Shown: positions 35,870-45,035, counted from the first letter of the stretch. The stretch: DNA of 64,000 bases from an uncultured Caulobacteraceae bacterium (GCA_903872075.1 CAIQJF010000088.1:55254-119253); one strand, 5' to 3'. The notes: a model not told the origin generated them from the letters alone. Made by a program: numbers and translations.

Positions 35870-37219
35870 TCAGCTGACGACCGACGCGGGAATCCAGCTG
35901 CCGTGGAAGCCGTGCGGAATGCGAGGCAGCGCGATCGACGCGACGGGCGTGGACTCCATCGTCGCGGCATCCATCACCACGAAGCGGCTGGAATTCGTCG
36001 CCGCGTCGTAGACGAAGGTCATGAGGTAGCCGTCGTCCTCGCTCTTCCCGCCCTCGGCCGGCACGAACACCGGTTCGCCGGGCATGCAGCCGGGACCGAG
36101 GTCAATCTGGCTGCGCGCGCCGGTCTGGCGGTCGTACTTGACGAGGCTGCCCGATACGCCGGCCGGATCGCTGCCCGCCGCGTCGGACATGCCCATCAGA
36201 TAGCCGTAGCGGTGTTTGAGGCCGACGACGCTGTCGGCGACGCGCGGGAATTCGCCGGGCCGGTCGTCGACCTGCTCCTCGCTGACCTTTCCCGTCCGGG
36301 TGTCGATGGTCCAGCGCCACAGATAGGGGTTGGGGAAGTCCAGCGACGAGGCGCGCCACATGTGGCTGAAACGGGCCACGTCGATCACGATCTTGTCGCC
36401 GTCCTCGTACGCGTTCATCGGGTGGAACACATAGCAGGGGTTGATCTCATACCAGCGCACGTTGGCATCCGCGCCATTGCGCGGCATCACACCAATTCGC
36501 GCCGGGTAGTTGTCGTCCCAGCGGATGGGCATCTCGCCGCGCATGGCCAGCTGCAGGTCGAACACCGCCGGCAGGTCCATGAAGACAACGTAGTTCCGGG
36601 TGATATTGAAGTCGTGCATCATCGTCGGGCCGCCGACCGTGATGTCTTCCGTCTGCACCAGCTTGCCGTCGGCCGAGACGCGCAGATAGCGCAGGAATGG
36701 CGGCATCGCTGAATAGCCGAACGCGAGCAGCTCTCCCGTTACCGGGCAGATTTTCGGGTGGGCGGTGAACGAGCCCTTCAGCGCCCCGTTGAAATCGGTC
36801 GGACCGACCGTGCCGAGATCCCCGTCGAGCACATAGGGAAAATGGCCCTCCTCGAGGGCGAGGATCTTTCCGGCGTGGCCGACCACATGGGTGTTGGCCT
36901 TCGACGCCTTCATGTCGAGGGCCACCGCCATGTCGAGAATGTCCAGGGCCGGGTTGGTGATGAAAGGCGTCTGCACGTACCGGTTGCGGTACCAGGTCGC
37001 CTTGCCATCGCTCAGGCGGATGCCGTGCACCATGCCGTCGCCAAAAAAGGGGTGGTCGCTGAAGCCGCTCAGCGGGTTGGCGCCGTTGCGAACATAGCGG
37101 CCGTCCAGCTCTCGTGGGATCGCACCGGTGACCTTGAGATCGGTGAGCGTGCGCTCCTCGGTGAGGGGGCGCCCGTTGCCGCGCAGGTGCGCGGGGGTGG
37201 AGTCTTCGACCATCGTCAT
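35870..37219 (-). CDS. Carotenoid oxygenase (RPE65) family protein
   Basis: 449-aa non-heme iron dioxygenase of the carotenoid/stilbene cleavage family, a seven-bladed propeller. The four iron-binding His are visible: His154 (TAHPKI), His202 (MHDFNIT), His266 (FHPMNA) and His439 (GFHGSW); NGANP and GDGMVH near the N-terminus are typical. Such enzymes cleave a C=C bond in apocarotenoids, stilbenes or lignin-derived phenylpropenes. No carotenoid synthesis genes are in the window, so stilbene-like or apocarotenoid substrates are open. ATG 37219 has GAGAGGGG upstream; ATGs at 37243 and 37213 are alternatives. Confidence 0.92.
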   Translation of the reverse strand: MTMVEDSTPAHLRGNGRPLTEERTLTDLKVTGAIPRELDGRYVRNGANPLSGFSDHPFFGDGMVHGIRLSDGKATWYRNRYVQTPFITNPALDILDMAVALDMKASKANTHVVGHAGKILALEEGHFPYVLDGDLGTVGPTDFNGALKGSFTAHPKICPVTGELLAFGYSAMPPFLRYLRVSADGKLVQTEDITVGGPTMMHDFNITRNYVVFMDLPAVFDLQLAMRGEMPIRWDDNYPARIGVMPRNGADANVRWYEINPCYVFHPMNAYEDGDKIVIDVARFSHMWRASSLDFPNPYLWRWTIDTRTGKVSEEQVDDRPGEFPRVADSVVGLKHRYGYLMGMSDAAGSDPAGVSGSLVKYDRQTGARSQIDLGPGCMPGEPVFVPAEGGKSEDDGYLMTFVYDAATNSSRFVVMDAATMESTPVASIALPRIPHGFHGSWIPASVVS

Positions 37220-37325
37220 CGCGCGGTTTCCCCTCTCGTGCATGAATGAACGGAGACGCTAGTTTGCTCCTGGCCGCAAATCCACCCCTCATTGATCGTG
37301 GTTGGGCGCCGTCCCCAGCCCGCCC

Positions 37326-40163
37326 TTAACGTCCCGCTACCGGTCCCGCCTCTCCGATCAAGGTGAAGGGGGCCCAGTAGGATGGCAGGGCATGTCTTCC
37401 GGCGGGGTCGTCGAGGATGGCGAGAGACGCTTGGCGCAGGGCCTCGGCCCGGCCCAGTCGAGGATCGTTTGCCTGTCTCTTCAGGGTGTCGGGGATCAGG
37501 GTCGCGGTGACCTTGTCGTCCACCCTCCAGTGCGAGACCACCACCGAAACCGCCCCAGCGAAGAAGAACGCCCGCGACAGGCCCGACAGGCCCTGGGCTT
37601 CGGGCGCATCGGGGCTCGCGGTGTTGCAGGCCGACAGCAGGGTCCAGTCGGCGTTGATCTTAAGGCCGGTCACCTCCGAGGCCAGAAGGAGTTCGTCGGC
37701 CGGCTTGCCGCCCTTGGCCAGGGCCAACGCCGGTTGGGCCAGGCCCGCGTCGCCGGTGACCAGGCCATGGGTGGCGAACTCCAGCACCTTCACCCGCGAC
37801 AGGCGGCCATCGGCGTTGCGCGCCATCAGCTGCGCCTTGCTGGCGTCGGCGTCGGTCAGCACGCTCGCCCGCGGCGCGCCCAGGGCGCTCGCCAGGGCCC
37901 AGGCCTCGACGCGGGTTCCGGGCAATCTGGGCAGGTCCAGCACACCGTTCAGCACCGTTGCGCCGCGAACATAATAATCCATCCCGCGCGGCGACGTCGT
38001 CGCGCCGGCCTCCGGCGCGGCGCGGTTGCCGAAGTCCGGGTCAGCCAGCGCCAGCAGCCGATCGGTGGGAACCGGGCGATCCTTGGCCAGAAGCTGCCGC
38101 AGGGTCCGCAACGAGGAGACCGCCGGCAGCAGGGCCACCGCCTTGTCGCGCAGCAGCCAGGGCGTCGCACGCAGGGCCGCCGGGTCGGCATCGCCGCCCT
38201 CGGGCCGCCTCGTCACCAGCAGACCCGGCGGCAGGCTCCACATCGGGCCCGAAGGTGCAATCAGCAGAACCTGTCTCGGCGCGATAACCGCATCGATGTC
38301 CGGATTGCCGAGCAGCGCCCGATACAGTGCGTAGGCCGTCGCGCGGTCGAAGCCCTCACCGGCGCGGTCAGGCGTCGCCTGCACCCGCGCCAGTCCCCTG
38401 TCAGGCGTCTGCGCATAGGCGTGGGGGTCGATCTGCCGGCGCAGCTGGTCGACCTTGGCCTTGATCTCGTCGCCCGCGAGGCCGATCCGCGCCCAGGCGA
38501 ACGCCTCGCGGCTGACGGCGAACACCAGACCTTTGTCCGTGCCAGGCGGGATCATCCACAGCACCACCGCCTCGTCCGGTCGAAGCAACGCCGGCGCGCC
38601 CGCGCCGCCTTGCAGAGCGCCGGCCGGCGTCGGCTGAGGTGAGCGGAAGTCCCAATATTGCGGTGATCTGGCTTTCAGTTGCGCCGTGAGGCGGGCGATC
38701 GCCGCGTCATTGGCCCTGCGGTCGGTCGCCATCTGGCGATATTCAGACAGCCGAACGTTGGCGGAACGGACCTGGTCCTCCGTGACGTCTACGTGCGTGT
38801 CTATCTTCCGTGCCGGGCCGATCGTTCTGTCAGACTCACTGCCCGCGGCGGCTCTCACGACGTTGGCGTCCAGGGCGTCGTCCGCGAGCCATTTCGCCTC
38901 CAGCTCAGCGGCATCGTCGCCCACGCCGTCACGACGCGCCGCCGTCAGGGCGGACGAACGGGCCATGGCGACTCCGGCCGCCGACACCGACGCCCGCTGC
39001 GCTTGAAGGAAGGCCTCCTGTTTCAAAGCCTCGGGCGAGTCCGTCGACAGGTGACCGCCGCCCTGGCCGGCCCATCCCAGGAGTGCGGAGGCAAGCTCTC
39101 TCGAACAGGTTTGATCCTCGGACCCAGCGCCATCGGTCTGTCCGCCCCGAGGTCCTCCCGGCGTCGAATCTCCGCAGGCGTTCCGAAGCGCCACGACCGC
39201 CGCGGCGTGCTCACCCTTCAAATCGAGCAGTTCCCCCAGGTCCCTGAAATCCCGCCGCGTCGTCGGATGGCTGGGACCGAGCGCCTGCAAGTGCAGGGCC
39301 AACGCCTGCCGGAAGAGCGGCTCGGCCTCGCCGTAGCGGCTCTCGCCCTGCGCCTCGAGATCCGCGGCGAGGTGGCTGAGGGCGACAGGGAGCAGGCTGA
39401 GCGAGTCAGCTGTGTCGGTCTGGTCGTCGACGGCCGACGTCTTCTCGAAATCCAGCACCTGGCGGAAGAACGTCTCGGCTTCCGCGTATCGGCCCTGCGC
39501 CCTTATAGCCACGCCAAGGTCGTCCAGGGCCAGATGCCATTGAGAATCCGTCGGAGCCATCTTCTTGGGCCAGGCGGCCAGGACCTTCTTCAGGAGCGGT
39601 TCGGCTTCCGCGGAACGGCCCAGGTCCACGAGAATCCTGTCGAGGTCGGCCTCCATGGCCAATGTGCTCGGATCTCCGGAGCCGTAGGCTTCATGGATGA
39701 GCGCCAGGGCCCGTCGCACAAGCATTTCCGCTTCCGGGTAACGGCCTTGGGCCCGGATATTCTTTGCCAGGTGGCTCAGGGCCTCGGAGATCTGTTCGTC
39801 CAGGTGGCGCTTCTCGCGGACGGCCAGGGCCTGCAGGTCGAGCGCTTCCGCCTCCGCATACCGGTTCTGGTTTTCGATATTCCCGGCCAGATCCCATAGC
39901 GCCCTGACGGTCTGATAGGTGTCGTCTTCGGTCGGTTCGGCCAGATTCTGCAGACCAGCGAGGGCCCGTCTGTAGAGCGGTTCAGACGTTGCGTATTGTC
40001 CGTGGCCGTCCAGGCGCTCGGCGGCGCTCAGGAGCGTGTCCACGGTTTGTGTTTCGGCCGCGTCGATGGGTTTCGTCTGCGCCAGGCAGGGCGTCCCAAA
40101 GCCGCCCACCGAGATCGTCAGCACCGTGGCGATAACCGCCACGCGGAGTCCGGCGCGGATCAT
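37326..40163 (-). CDS. Exported TPR-CHAT domain protein
   Basis: 945 aa. A signal peptide (about 1-28) comes first, then a TPR superhelix (about 40-340) with repeats such as YAEAEALDLQALAV, YPEAEMLVRRALAL, YAEAETFFRQVLDF and YGEAEPLFRQALAL. A low-complexity middle follows, then a C-terminal CHAT (caspase-like) domain from about residue 560. The protease dyad is present: His799 in FATHGLV and Cys846 in LLSACNTA. CHAT proteases cut protein partners recruited by TPRs; most studied ones are cytoplasmic, while this one is predicted to be exported. No adjacent gene is an obvious partner. It could be a periplasmic regulated protease or a scaffold. Confidence 0.88.
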   Translation of the reverse strand: MIRAGLRVAVIATVLTISVGGFGTPCLAQTKPIDAAETQTVDTLLSAAERLDGHGQYATSEPLYRRALAGLQNLAEPTEDDTYQTVRALWDLAGNIENQNRYAEAEALDLQALAVREKRHLDEQISEALSHLAKNIRAQGRYPEAEMLVRRALALIHEAYGSGDPSTLAMEADLDRILVDLGRSAEAEPLLKKVLAAWPKKMAPTDSQWHLALDDLGVAIRAQGRYAEAETFFRQVLDFEKTSAVDDQTDTADSLSLLPVALSHLAADLEAQGESRYGEAEPLFRQALALHLQALGPSHPTTRRDFRDLGELLDLKGEHAAAVVALRNACGDSTPGGPRGGQTDGAGSEDQTCSRELASALLGWAGQGGGHLSTDSPEALKQEAFLQAQRASVSAAGVAMARSSALTAARRDGVGDDAAELEAKWLADDALDANVVRAAAGSESDRTIGPARKIDTHVDVTEDQVRSANVRLSEYRQMATDRRANDAAIARLTAQLKARSPQYWDFRSPQPTPAGALQGGAGAPALLRPDEAVVLWMIPPGTDKGLVFAVSREAFAWARIGLAGDEIKAKVDQLRRQIDPHAYAQTPDRGLARVQATPDRAGEGFDRATAYALYRALLGNPDIDAVIAPRQVLLIAPSGPMWSLPPGLLVTRRPEGGDADPAALRATPWLLRDKAVALLPAVSSLRTLRQLLAKDRPVPTDRLLALADPDFGNRAAPEAGATTSPRGMDYYVRGATVLNGVLDLPRLPGTRVEAWALASALGAPRASVLTDADASKAQLMARNADGRLSRVKVLEFATHGLVTGDAGLAQPALALAKGGKPADELLLASEVTGLKINADWTLLSACNTASPDAPEAQGLSGLSRAFFFAGAVSVVVSHWRVDDKVTATLIPDTLKRQANDPRLGRAEALRQASLAILDDPAGRHALPSYWAPFTLIGEAGPVAGR

Positions 40164-40547
40164 CCTGCGCTCCTAACCCTATCCGGCCCGGGTCGTTTGA
40201 CTTGGCCGGAGAACGGGGACCCTAGCAGTTGCGTTGACGGACTCAATGCAGTCGCAGTCAACACCCGCTCAGGGTCATCCATTGCCGCCCTGTCACGGCA
40301 TCCCCGACCCCAAGATTGACACCCCGGCTTAGTTTGCCGACTCTTCGCCCGAGACGGCCGCGCGGGTGGACTACCGATGGACGGTCGGTTCAGGCGTCGT
40401 CGCCACGACACGGACAGGGGGAAGACCGCGCATGTTGTTCCCTATGGCCGCGACCCTCGGCGGCGCCCTGTCGGCGAGGGGTGGGACGGGGCGAACGACC
40501 GACATCCAGACCTGGGTCGTGGCCTGTAAGGTTCCGGGGGCGAGACG
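40164..40547. other. Gene-free stretch upstream of the crotonase gene
   Basis: 384 bp between the divergent CHAT and crotonase genes. The only clear structure is the promoter-like element at 40316-40366. A short open frame at 40366-40551 lacks a ribosome-binding site and a protein-like composition. Confidence 0.6.
40316..40366 (+). promoter_or_regulatory. Promoter-like element, copy A (shared with 42954)
   Basis: TTGACACCC, then TTTGCCGACTCT starting 17 bp after the T of TTGACA. About 40 of 51 bases match 42954-43004 by eye. TTGACA is a good -35 box. The block lies 182 bp upstream of the crotonase start. A shared promoter or activator/repressor site is inferred. Confidence 0.45.
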
Positions 40548-41327
40548 ATGAAAGACCAGTACGGCGACATCTCCGCACGCATCGACGGCCATGTGGCTCT
40601 GCTGCAAATCGATCGGCCGCCGAACAATCACATGAGCGTCGAGCTGGTGCGCGCCCTGGCCGACGCCCTGGACGACATCGACGCCAACCCCTCGCTGCGC
40701 GTGAGCGTGCTCAGCGCGGCGGGCAGGGCGTTCTGCGGCGGCGCGGACCTGGCCTCGCCCTCGGGTCTCGCCGGCCCGGGGGCGACGGCGCTGCACCCGC
40801 TCTATGAGCAGGCGGTTCGGCTGTTTTCCTCCCGAAAGCCGATGGTCGCGGCGATCCAGGGTGCGGCGGTCGGCGCGGGTCTCGGCCTGGCCCTGGTGGC
40901 GGATTTCCGCGTCGCCGCGCCCGAAGCCCGGTTCGCGGCCAATTTCGTCAAGCTGGGCTTCCACGCCGGCTTTGGCATCACCCACACCCTGCCGCGCGTG
41001 ATCGGCCCGCAGAGGGCGCAACTCATGTGCCTGACCGGCCGGCGCGTGAAGGGGGAGGAGGCCCTGGCCTGGGGCCTGGCCGACGCCCTGGCGCCGCTGG
41101 ACGATCTGGCGCTCGCGGCGCTCACTCTGGCGCGCGAACTGGCCGAGAACGCGCCGCTGGCCGTGGTGTCGACCCGCGCCACCCTGCGCGCGGATCTGGC
41201 TCTGACCGTGAAGAGCCAAACCGATCGCGAGCTGGTCGAACAGACCTGGCTGCGCACGACCGACGACTTTCGCCAGGGCGTCAAGGCGGTGCGGGACCGC
41301 CGCCCCGGCGTGTTCACTGGGACCTAG
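40548..41327 (+). CDS. Crotonase (enoyl-CoA hydratase/isomerase) family protein
   Basis: 259-aa crotonase-fold enzyme acting on acyl-CoA thioesters. The oxyanion-hole segments GRAFCGGADL and GAAVGAGLGLAL are present. At the positions of the two catalytic Glu of classical enoyl-CoA hydratase there are Phe (NFVKLGF instead of PEILLG) and Leu (AQLMCLTG instead of MEMVLTG). So hydration by the usual mechanism is unlikely; isomerase, hydrolase, C-C lyase or ring-cleavage activity is possible. A TTGACA-type element lies 182-232 bp upstream. Confidence 0.88.
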   Translation: MKDQYGDISARIDGHVALLQIDRPPNNHMSVELVRALADALDDIDANPSLRVSVLSAAGRAFCGGADLASPSGLAGPGATALHPLYEQAVRLFSSRKPMVAAIQGAAVGAGLGLALVADFRVAAPEARFAANFVKLGFHAGFGITHTLPRVIGPQRAQLMCLTGRRVKGEEALAWGLADALAPLDDLALAALTLARELAENAPLAVVSTRATLRADLALTVKSQTDRELVEQTWLRTTDDFRQGVKAVRDRRPGVFTGT

Positions 41328-41586
41328 CGCGCGGACCTTGACGTTTGGCGCCCACGCAGTGGGGGATCGCAGGAGCCGCGGATGGCTCTGGCCGTATCGC
41401 CACAAAGCAGACGTACCCAGGGGCGGTGTTGGGCCGCACCCGGTAGTTGGCCTCGTGGCCACACCCGGAAGTTGGCATCAGTGCGGAAAGCGGACTCCCG
41501 CCGGACTTGCCGATGAAGCGGACCTACCCAACCGCCGCAGTGGGTGGTGCGCAGACGTTGGCACATTCGGCGGGTCTGGGAGGATG
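41328..41586. other. Gene-free stretch with imperfect short repeats
   Basis: 259 bp without a supported gene. CACCCGG(T/A)AGTTGGC occurs at 41437-41451 and 41462-41476, and variants of AAGCGGAC/AAGCAGAC recur here (41405, 41489, 41516) and again near 42200-42270. This looks like decayed or repeat-derived intergenic DNA. Confidence 0.5.
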
Positions 41587-42093
41587 CTACGGAGTGAGCG
41601 GAAGAATGTGCTTGCTGTGTCTGCGCAGTGGCTCCAGCACGCGCTCCAGGGGCTCCCCCGCCAAGTCCCGACGAGCGAACTCGACCTGAGCCATCTCGTG
41701 GTCGTACATGAAGTCACACACGGCTGCTTCATCCGCGCGCCCGCGAGACCGGGCAGCGTCACCGTAACGGCGGTAGAGAGACGCGAACTCCGCCTCAACG
41801 ATGTCCGCCAGCCCTTTCATCTTGTCGGCCCACGCGGGCGGCTGCGCGTGCGCGATGCCGAGCCCCTGCTCGCGAATGGCGGGAGGTTCCACCACGCTCT
41901 CGCCAGCTGAGATTAAATGCGGTCGTAGCCACGCCTTCGTCTCTGTCTCCAACTGAAGGAGGTGCGAGAGCTTCAGCCGCTGGACCGGGTCCTCGGCCCC
42001 GGCAAGCAAGGCGGAGTAGATCGTTTCACCAAGGACCTCCCCTTCGTAAAACACCCTGAGGCCCTCGCCATAAGCGTAAGTTTGCGCGCTCAT
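41587..42093 (-). CDS. Ferritin-like-fold hypothetical protein
   Basis: 168-aa, all-helical protein. Acidic residues recur in four helices in the manner of ferritin-like proteins: YEGEVLGETIYSALL, LLQLETETK, LADIVEAEFASLYRRYGD and DHEMAQVEFARRDL. A classical ExxH pair is not obvious, so metal binding is uncertain. ATG 42093 has a GGGGGG run upstream. The neighbours are gene-poor DNA and an unrelated exported protein, so the context gives little help. Ferritin/rubrerythrin-like assignment is tentative. Confidence 0.6.
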   Translation of the reverse strand: MSAQTYAYGEGLRVFYEGEVLGETIYSALLAGAEDPVQRLKLSHLLQLETETKAWLRPHLISAGESVVEPPAIREQGLGIAHAQPPAWADKMKGLADIVEAEFASLYRRYGDAARSRGRADEAAVCDFMYDHEMAQVEFARRDLAGEPLERVLEPLRRHSKHILPLTP

Positions 42094-42291
42094 CGATCCC
42101 CCCCTGGCCTCGAATGCGGGCCGCTAAGTTCTAGCTTGCTATGACGCTAGGCGGAATGTCCACCGCCGACCGCAAGCCGGTGATGGTTGAGCCGGAAAGC
42201 GGACGCTCTGAACGTCCACAAGGGGTCGATTTTCCGCCTTGGGCTCGCGCCACCAAGCGGACATTGGCGACGTCGGCCATTTACCGGACAT

Positions 42292-42822
42292 TCACAGCTG
42301 CCGCACGAGGCGGCTAGCGGTCGGTTTTAACGCGGCGAGCCTTCCTTCCAGGCTCTCCCACTCACGCATCACGGCAGCGGCGTTGCCCTTTGCGCTGTCA
42401 TCGAGCCCATACGCCCAGAGCGTCGTGACCCTGCTTCCGCGACGAATGGTGACGCGCAAAGTGTTGCCATCGGAACACTGACAACGATAACGATATCCAT
42501 CGTATTTCTCAGATCCGCGGGACAAGTCGGCGATCTCGGCCGGACTGAAATACCCCGTCGTGTGATCTATTGAGGTGAGTAGCCTCTTGATAAACTGAAA
42601 ATTTCCACTCTGTATTGAAATAAAAGCCGCCTCAGCACAAAAAATGCCCGGCCCCGTGCCTCTATTTTCGATAAGGGCGCCATTTTCCTGGCGAAGAGCA
42701 GATCGCAAGCCATCGACCTGCCGGTCAAACGTGTGCCACGCGGCTTCGAGATCGGTCATCCGTGTCGGTGCACCCGTGGCGACAAGCGCGAGTCCGAGGG
42801 CGAAGGCGGTGTACAGTGGCAA
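42292..42822 (-). CDS. Exported hypothetical protein
   Basis: 176 aa if started at TTG 42822, which gives a signal-peptide-like N-terminus (LYTAFALGLALVATGAP); ATG 42759 would remove it. The mature part has paired Cys (FCAEAAF and YRCQCSDG), an ISIQSGNFQFIKRLLTSID segment and a beta-rich GNTLRVTIRRGSRVTTLWAYG. No family recognised. The gene is AT-richer than most neighbours. It diverges from the serine hydrolase across the region holding the second promoter-like element. Confidence 0.6.
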   Translation of the reverse strand: MPLYTAFALGLALVATGAPTRMTDLEAAWHTFDRQVDGLRSALRQENGALIENRGTGPGIFCAEAAFISIQSGNFQFIKRLLTSIDHTTGYFSPAEIADLSRGSEKYDGYRYRCQCSDGNTLRVTIRRGSRVTTLWAYGLDDSAKGNAAAVMREWESLEGRLAALKPTASRLVRQL

Positions 42823-42953
42823 ATCTTTACCAGGGGAGAAAACGGGACGTCCGGAATTTACCGCGAAAACTGGCGCCCGAATAGGCCGACGGTTGCGCCC
42901 ACCGCACCTGGTGACGCCCGTCCGACGACGCGCCACGAAAGTCACCCCCCGCG

Positions 42954-43004
42954 TTGACACCCTGGTCCGGTTTGCCGACTCTCCGACCGACACGGTCGGC
43001 GGGG
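42954..43004 (+). promoter_or_regulatory. Promoter-like element, copy B (shared with 40316)
   Basis: TTGACACCC, then TTTGCCGACTCT at the same 17-bp register as copy A, followed by the palindrome CCGACC-GACAC-GGTCGG (42983-42999), which copy A only partly keeps. It lies 64-114 bp upstream of the serine hydrolase ATG, a good promoter distance. Confidence 0.5.
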
Positions 43005-43067
43005 CGGGCTGCCCAGCGAAGCCGACGGAGAATTCGACACCGCAGCTGCAATAGAGGGAAACCGCCC

Positions 43068-45035
43068 ATGAATTTCCGTCTGGTCCTGACCCTCGGCTGC
43101 GCCCTGGCGGCGGTGTCGGCCGTCGCCGCGCTCGCCGCGCCGCTGGCCGCCGACACGCCCAGCACGACCGCCTGGGGCGTGGGGTTCACCGCGCCGACCG
43201 GGTGGTCGCTGACGACCTCGCTGGGCGAGGCCGTGTTGACCGCCCCGGAGGGCGATGTGCGCGTGGGGGTGGTGGACGCCGGGGCGGCGACGGACGCGGC
43301 GGCCGCTGTCGCGGCGGCCTGGACGGTGTTCGACCCCAAGGAGCATCACGCGCTGAAGGTGAGCGCACCGCGGCCCGGCCGCGAGGGCTGGGACGGGGCG
43401 ACGGTGTTCGAATACGAGACCTCGCCCACCGAGCACCTGGTCATCGAGGCCGTGGCCTACCGCAAGGGCGCGGCCTGGACCGTGCTGCTGGTCAGCGGCG
43501 GCGAGGCGACCCTGGAGAAGCGCGAGGCCGCGGCCTCGCTCGTGCAGGGGAGCCTGCGGCCGGCGGGCTACGCCAAGGAGATTTTCGCCGGGCGGACACC
43601 GCATAAGCTGGACGCGGAGAAGCTCGCGGCGCTGCGGGCGTTCCTGGAAGACGGCGCCCGGCGGCTGCGGGTGCCGGGGGTCGGCTATGCGATCCTGCAG
43701 GACGGCAAGATCCTCTACGAAGGCGGCGTGGGCGTGCGCGACGTGAAGACCGGCGCGCCAGTGGATGCGCACACCCGGTTCATGATCGCCTCCAACACCA
43801 AGGGCATGTCGACCCTCCTGCTCGCCAAGCTGGCCGATCAGGGCAAGCTGAGATGGGACGAGACGGTGACCGACGTCTATCCGGCCTTCCGCCTGGGCAG
43901 CGCGGAGACCACGGCCAAGGTCCAGATGCGGCATCTGGTGTGCGCCTGCACCGGCGTTCCCCGCAAGGATCTCGAGTGGATCTTCAACGCCTCGCCCAAC
44001 ACCCCGGCCTCCACGACATTCGACCAGCTGGCGGCGACCGAGCCCACCAGCAAGTTCGGCGAGGTGTTTCAGTACAACAACCTGATGGCCTCGGCGGCGG
44101 GCTATATCGGCGGCCACCTGCTGCACCCCGACATGGAACTGGGGGCCGCCTACGACCGGGCGATGCAGGAGCAGATCTTCACGCCCCTGGGCATGGCCGA
44201 CACCACCTTCGACTACCAGGCGGCGCTGAGCGGCAACCACGCCGAGGCCTATGGCGACACCATCGACGGAACCCTCGCCGAAGAGGACGTGGGGCTGAAC
44301 ACCGAGATCCTGCCCTACCGCCCGGCAGGTGGGGCCTGGTCTTCGGCGCACGACATGATCGCCTATGTGCGCAACGAACTGACACAGGGGAAACTGCCGG
44401 ACGGCCAGGTCTTCGTTTCGGCGACGAACCTGCTGGAGCGGCGCAAGCCGTCCGTGCCGATCGGCGAGGATCAGTTCTATGGCATGGGGCTGATGACCGA
44501 CGCCCGCTATGGCCTGATGGTCGTGCACCACGGCGGCGATCTGGTCGGCTATCACAGCGACTGGTTCGCCATCACCGACGCCAATGTGGGCGCGGTCATT
44601 CTGACCAACGGCAACAACGGCTACCGGCTTCGCGGCCTGTTCCGGCGGCGTCTGCTGGAGCTGCTCTACGACGGCAAGCCGGAGGCGGCTGGCGACGTGG
44701 CCGCCGCGGCGGCGCAGGTCGACGCCGAGATCGCCAAGGAGCGGCCGCACCTTATCCTGCCGCCCGATTCCGCCCTGGCCAAGAACCTGGCGCCGCACTA
44801 CGTCAACCCGGACCTCGGCCATATCACCGTCACGCACGCCGGCGGCGCGGTGGTGTTCGATATCGGGACGTGGAAGAGCGAGGTGGCGTCACGCAAGAAC
44901 GACGACGGCACCGTGGCTTTCGTCACGGTGAAGCCGGGCGATGAGGGCAGCGCCTTCGAGGTCGGCATGAAAGACGGCAAGCGCACGCTGACCATCCGCG
45001 ATGGCCAGCATGTCTATCTCTATGTGGAGGGGTAG
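43068..45035 (+). CDS. Exported serine hydrolase, beta-lactamase (class C/PBP4*) family
   Basis: 655 aa with a signal peptide (LVLTLGCALAAVSAVAALAA). An N-terminal domain of about 160 residues (GVGFTAPTGWSLTTSLGEAVLT...) precedes the beta-lactamase-family domain. That domain has SxxK at Ser242-Lys245 (SNTK), the YxN motif at Tyr336 (YNN) and HGG at 488-490. A C-terminal extension of about 110 residues is beta-rich. Such proteins are mostly esterases, D-amino-acid peptidases or amidases rather than antibiotic-resistance enzymes. ATG 43068 has AGAGGG upstream. The TTGACA-type element lies just ahead. Confidence 0.9.
   Translation: MNFRLVLTLGCALAAVSAVAALAAPLAADTPSTTAWGVGFTAPTGWSLTTSLGEAVLTAPEGDVRVGVVDAGAATDAAAAVAAAWTVFDPKEHHALKVSAPRPGREGWDGATVFEYETSPTEHLVIEAVAYRKGAAWTVLLVSGGEATLEKREAAASLVQGSLRPAGYAKEIFAGRTPHKLDAEKLAALRAFLEDGARRLRVPGVGYAILQDGKILYEGGVGVRDVKTGAPVDAHTRFMIASNTKGMSTLLLAKLADQGKLRWDETVTDVYPAFRLGSAETTAKVQMRHLVCACTGVPRKDLEWIFNASPNTPASTTFDQLAATEPTSKFGEVFQYNNLMASAAGYIGGHLLHPDMELGAAYDRAMQEQIFTPLGMADTTFDYQAALSGNHAEAYGDTIDGTLAEEDVGLNTEILPYRPAGGAWSSAHDMIAYVRNELTQGKLPDGQVFVSATNLLERRKPSVPIGEDQFYGMGLMTDARYGLMVVHHGGDLVGYHSDWFAITDANVGAVILTNGNNGYRLRGLFRRRLLELLYDGKPEAAGDVAAAAAQVDAEIAKERPHLILPPDSALAKNLAPHYVNPDLGHITVTHAGGAVVFDIGTWKSEVASRKNDDGTVAFVTVKPGDEGSAFEVGMKDGKRTLTIRDGQHVYLYVEG

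Noticed and set aside
40366..40551. Short open frame before the crotonase gene
   Set aside because: No ribosome-binding site, no protein-like composition, and it overlaps the promoter-like element.
43068..45035. Antibiotic-resistance beta-lactamase
   Set aside because: The SxxK/YxN/HGG motifs are shared by esterases and peptidases, and the length and extra domains do not fit a resistance enzyme.
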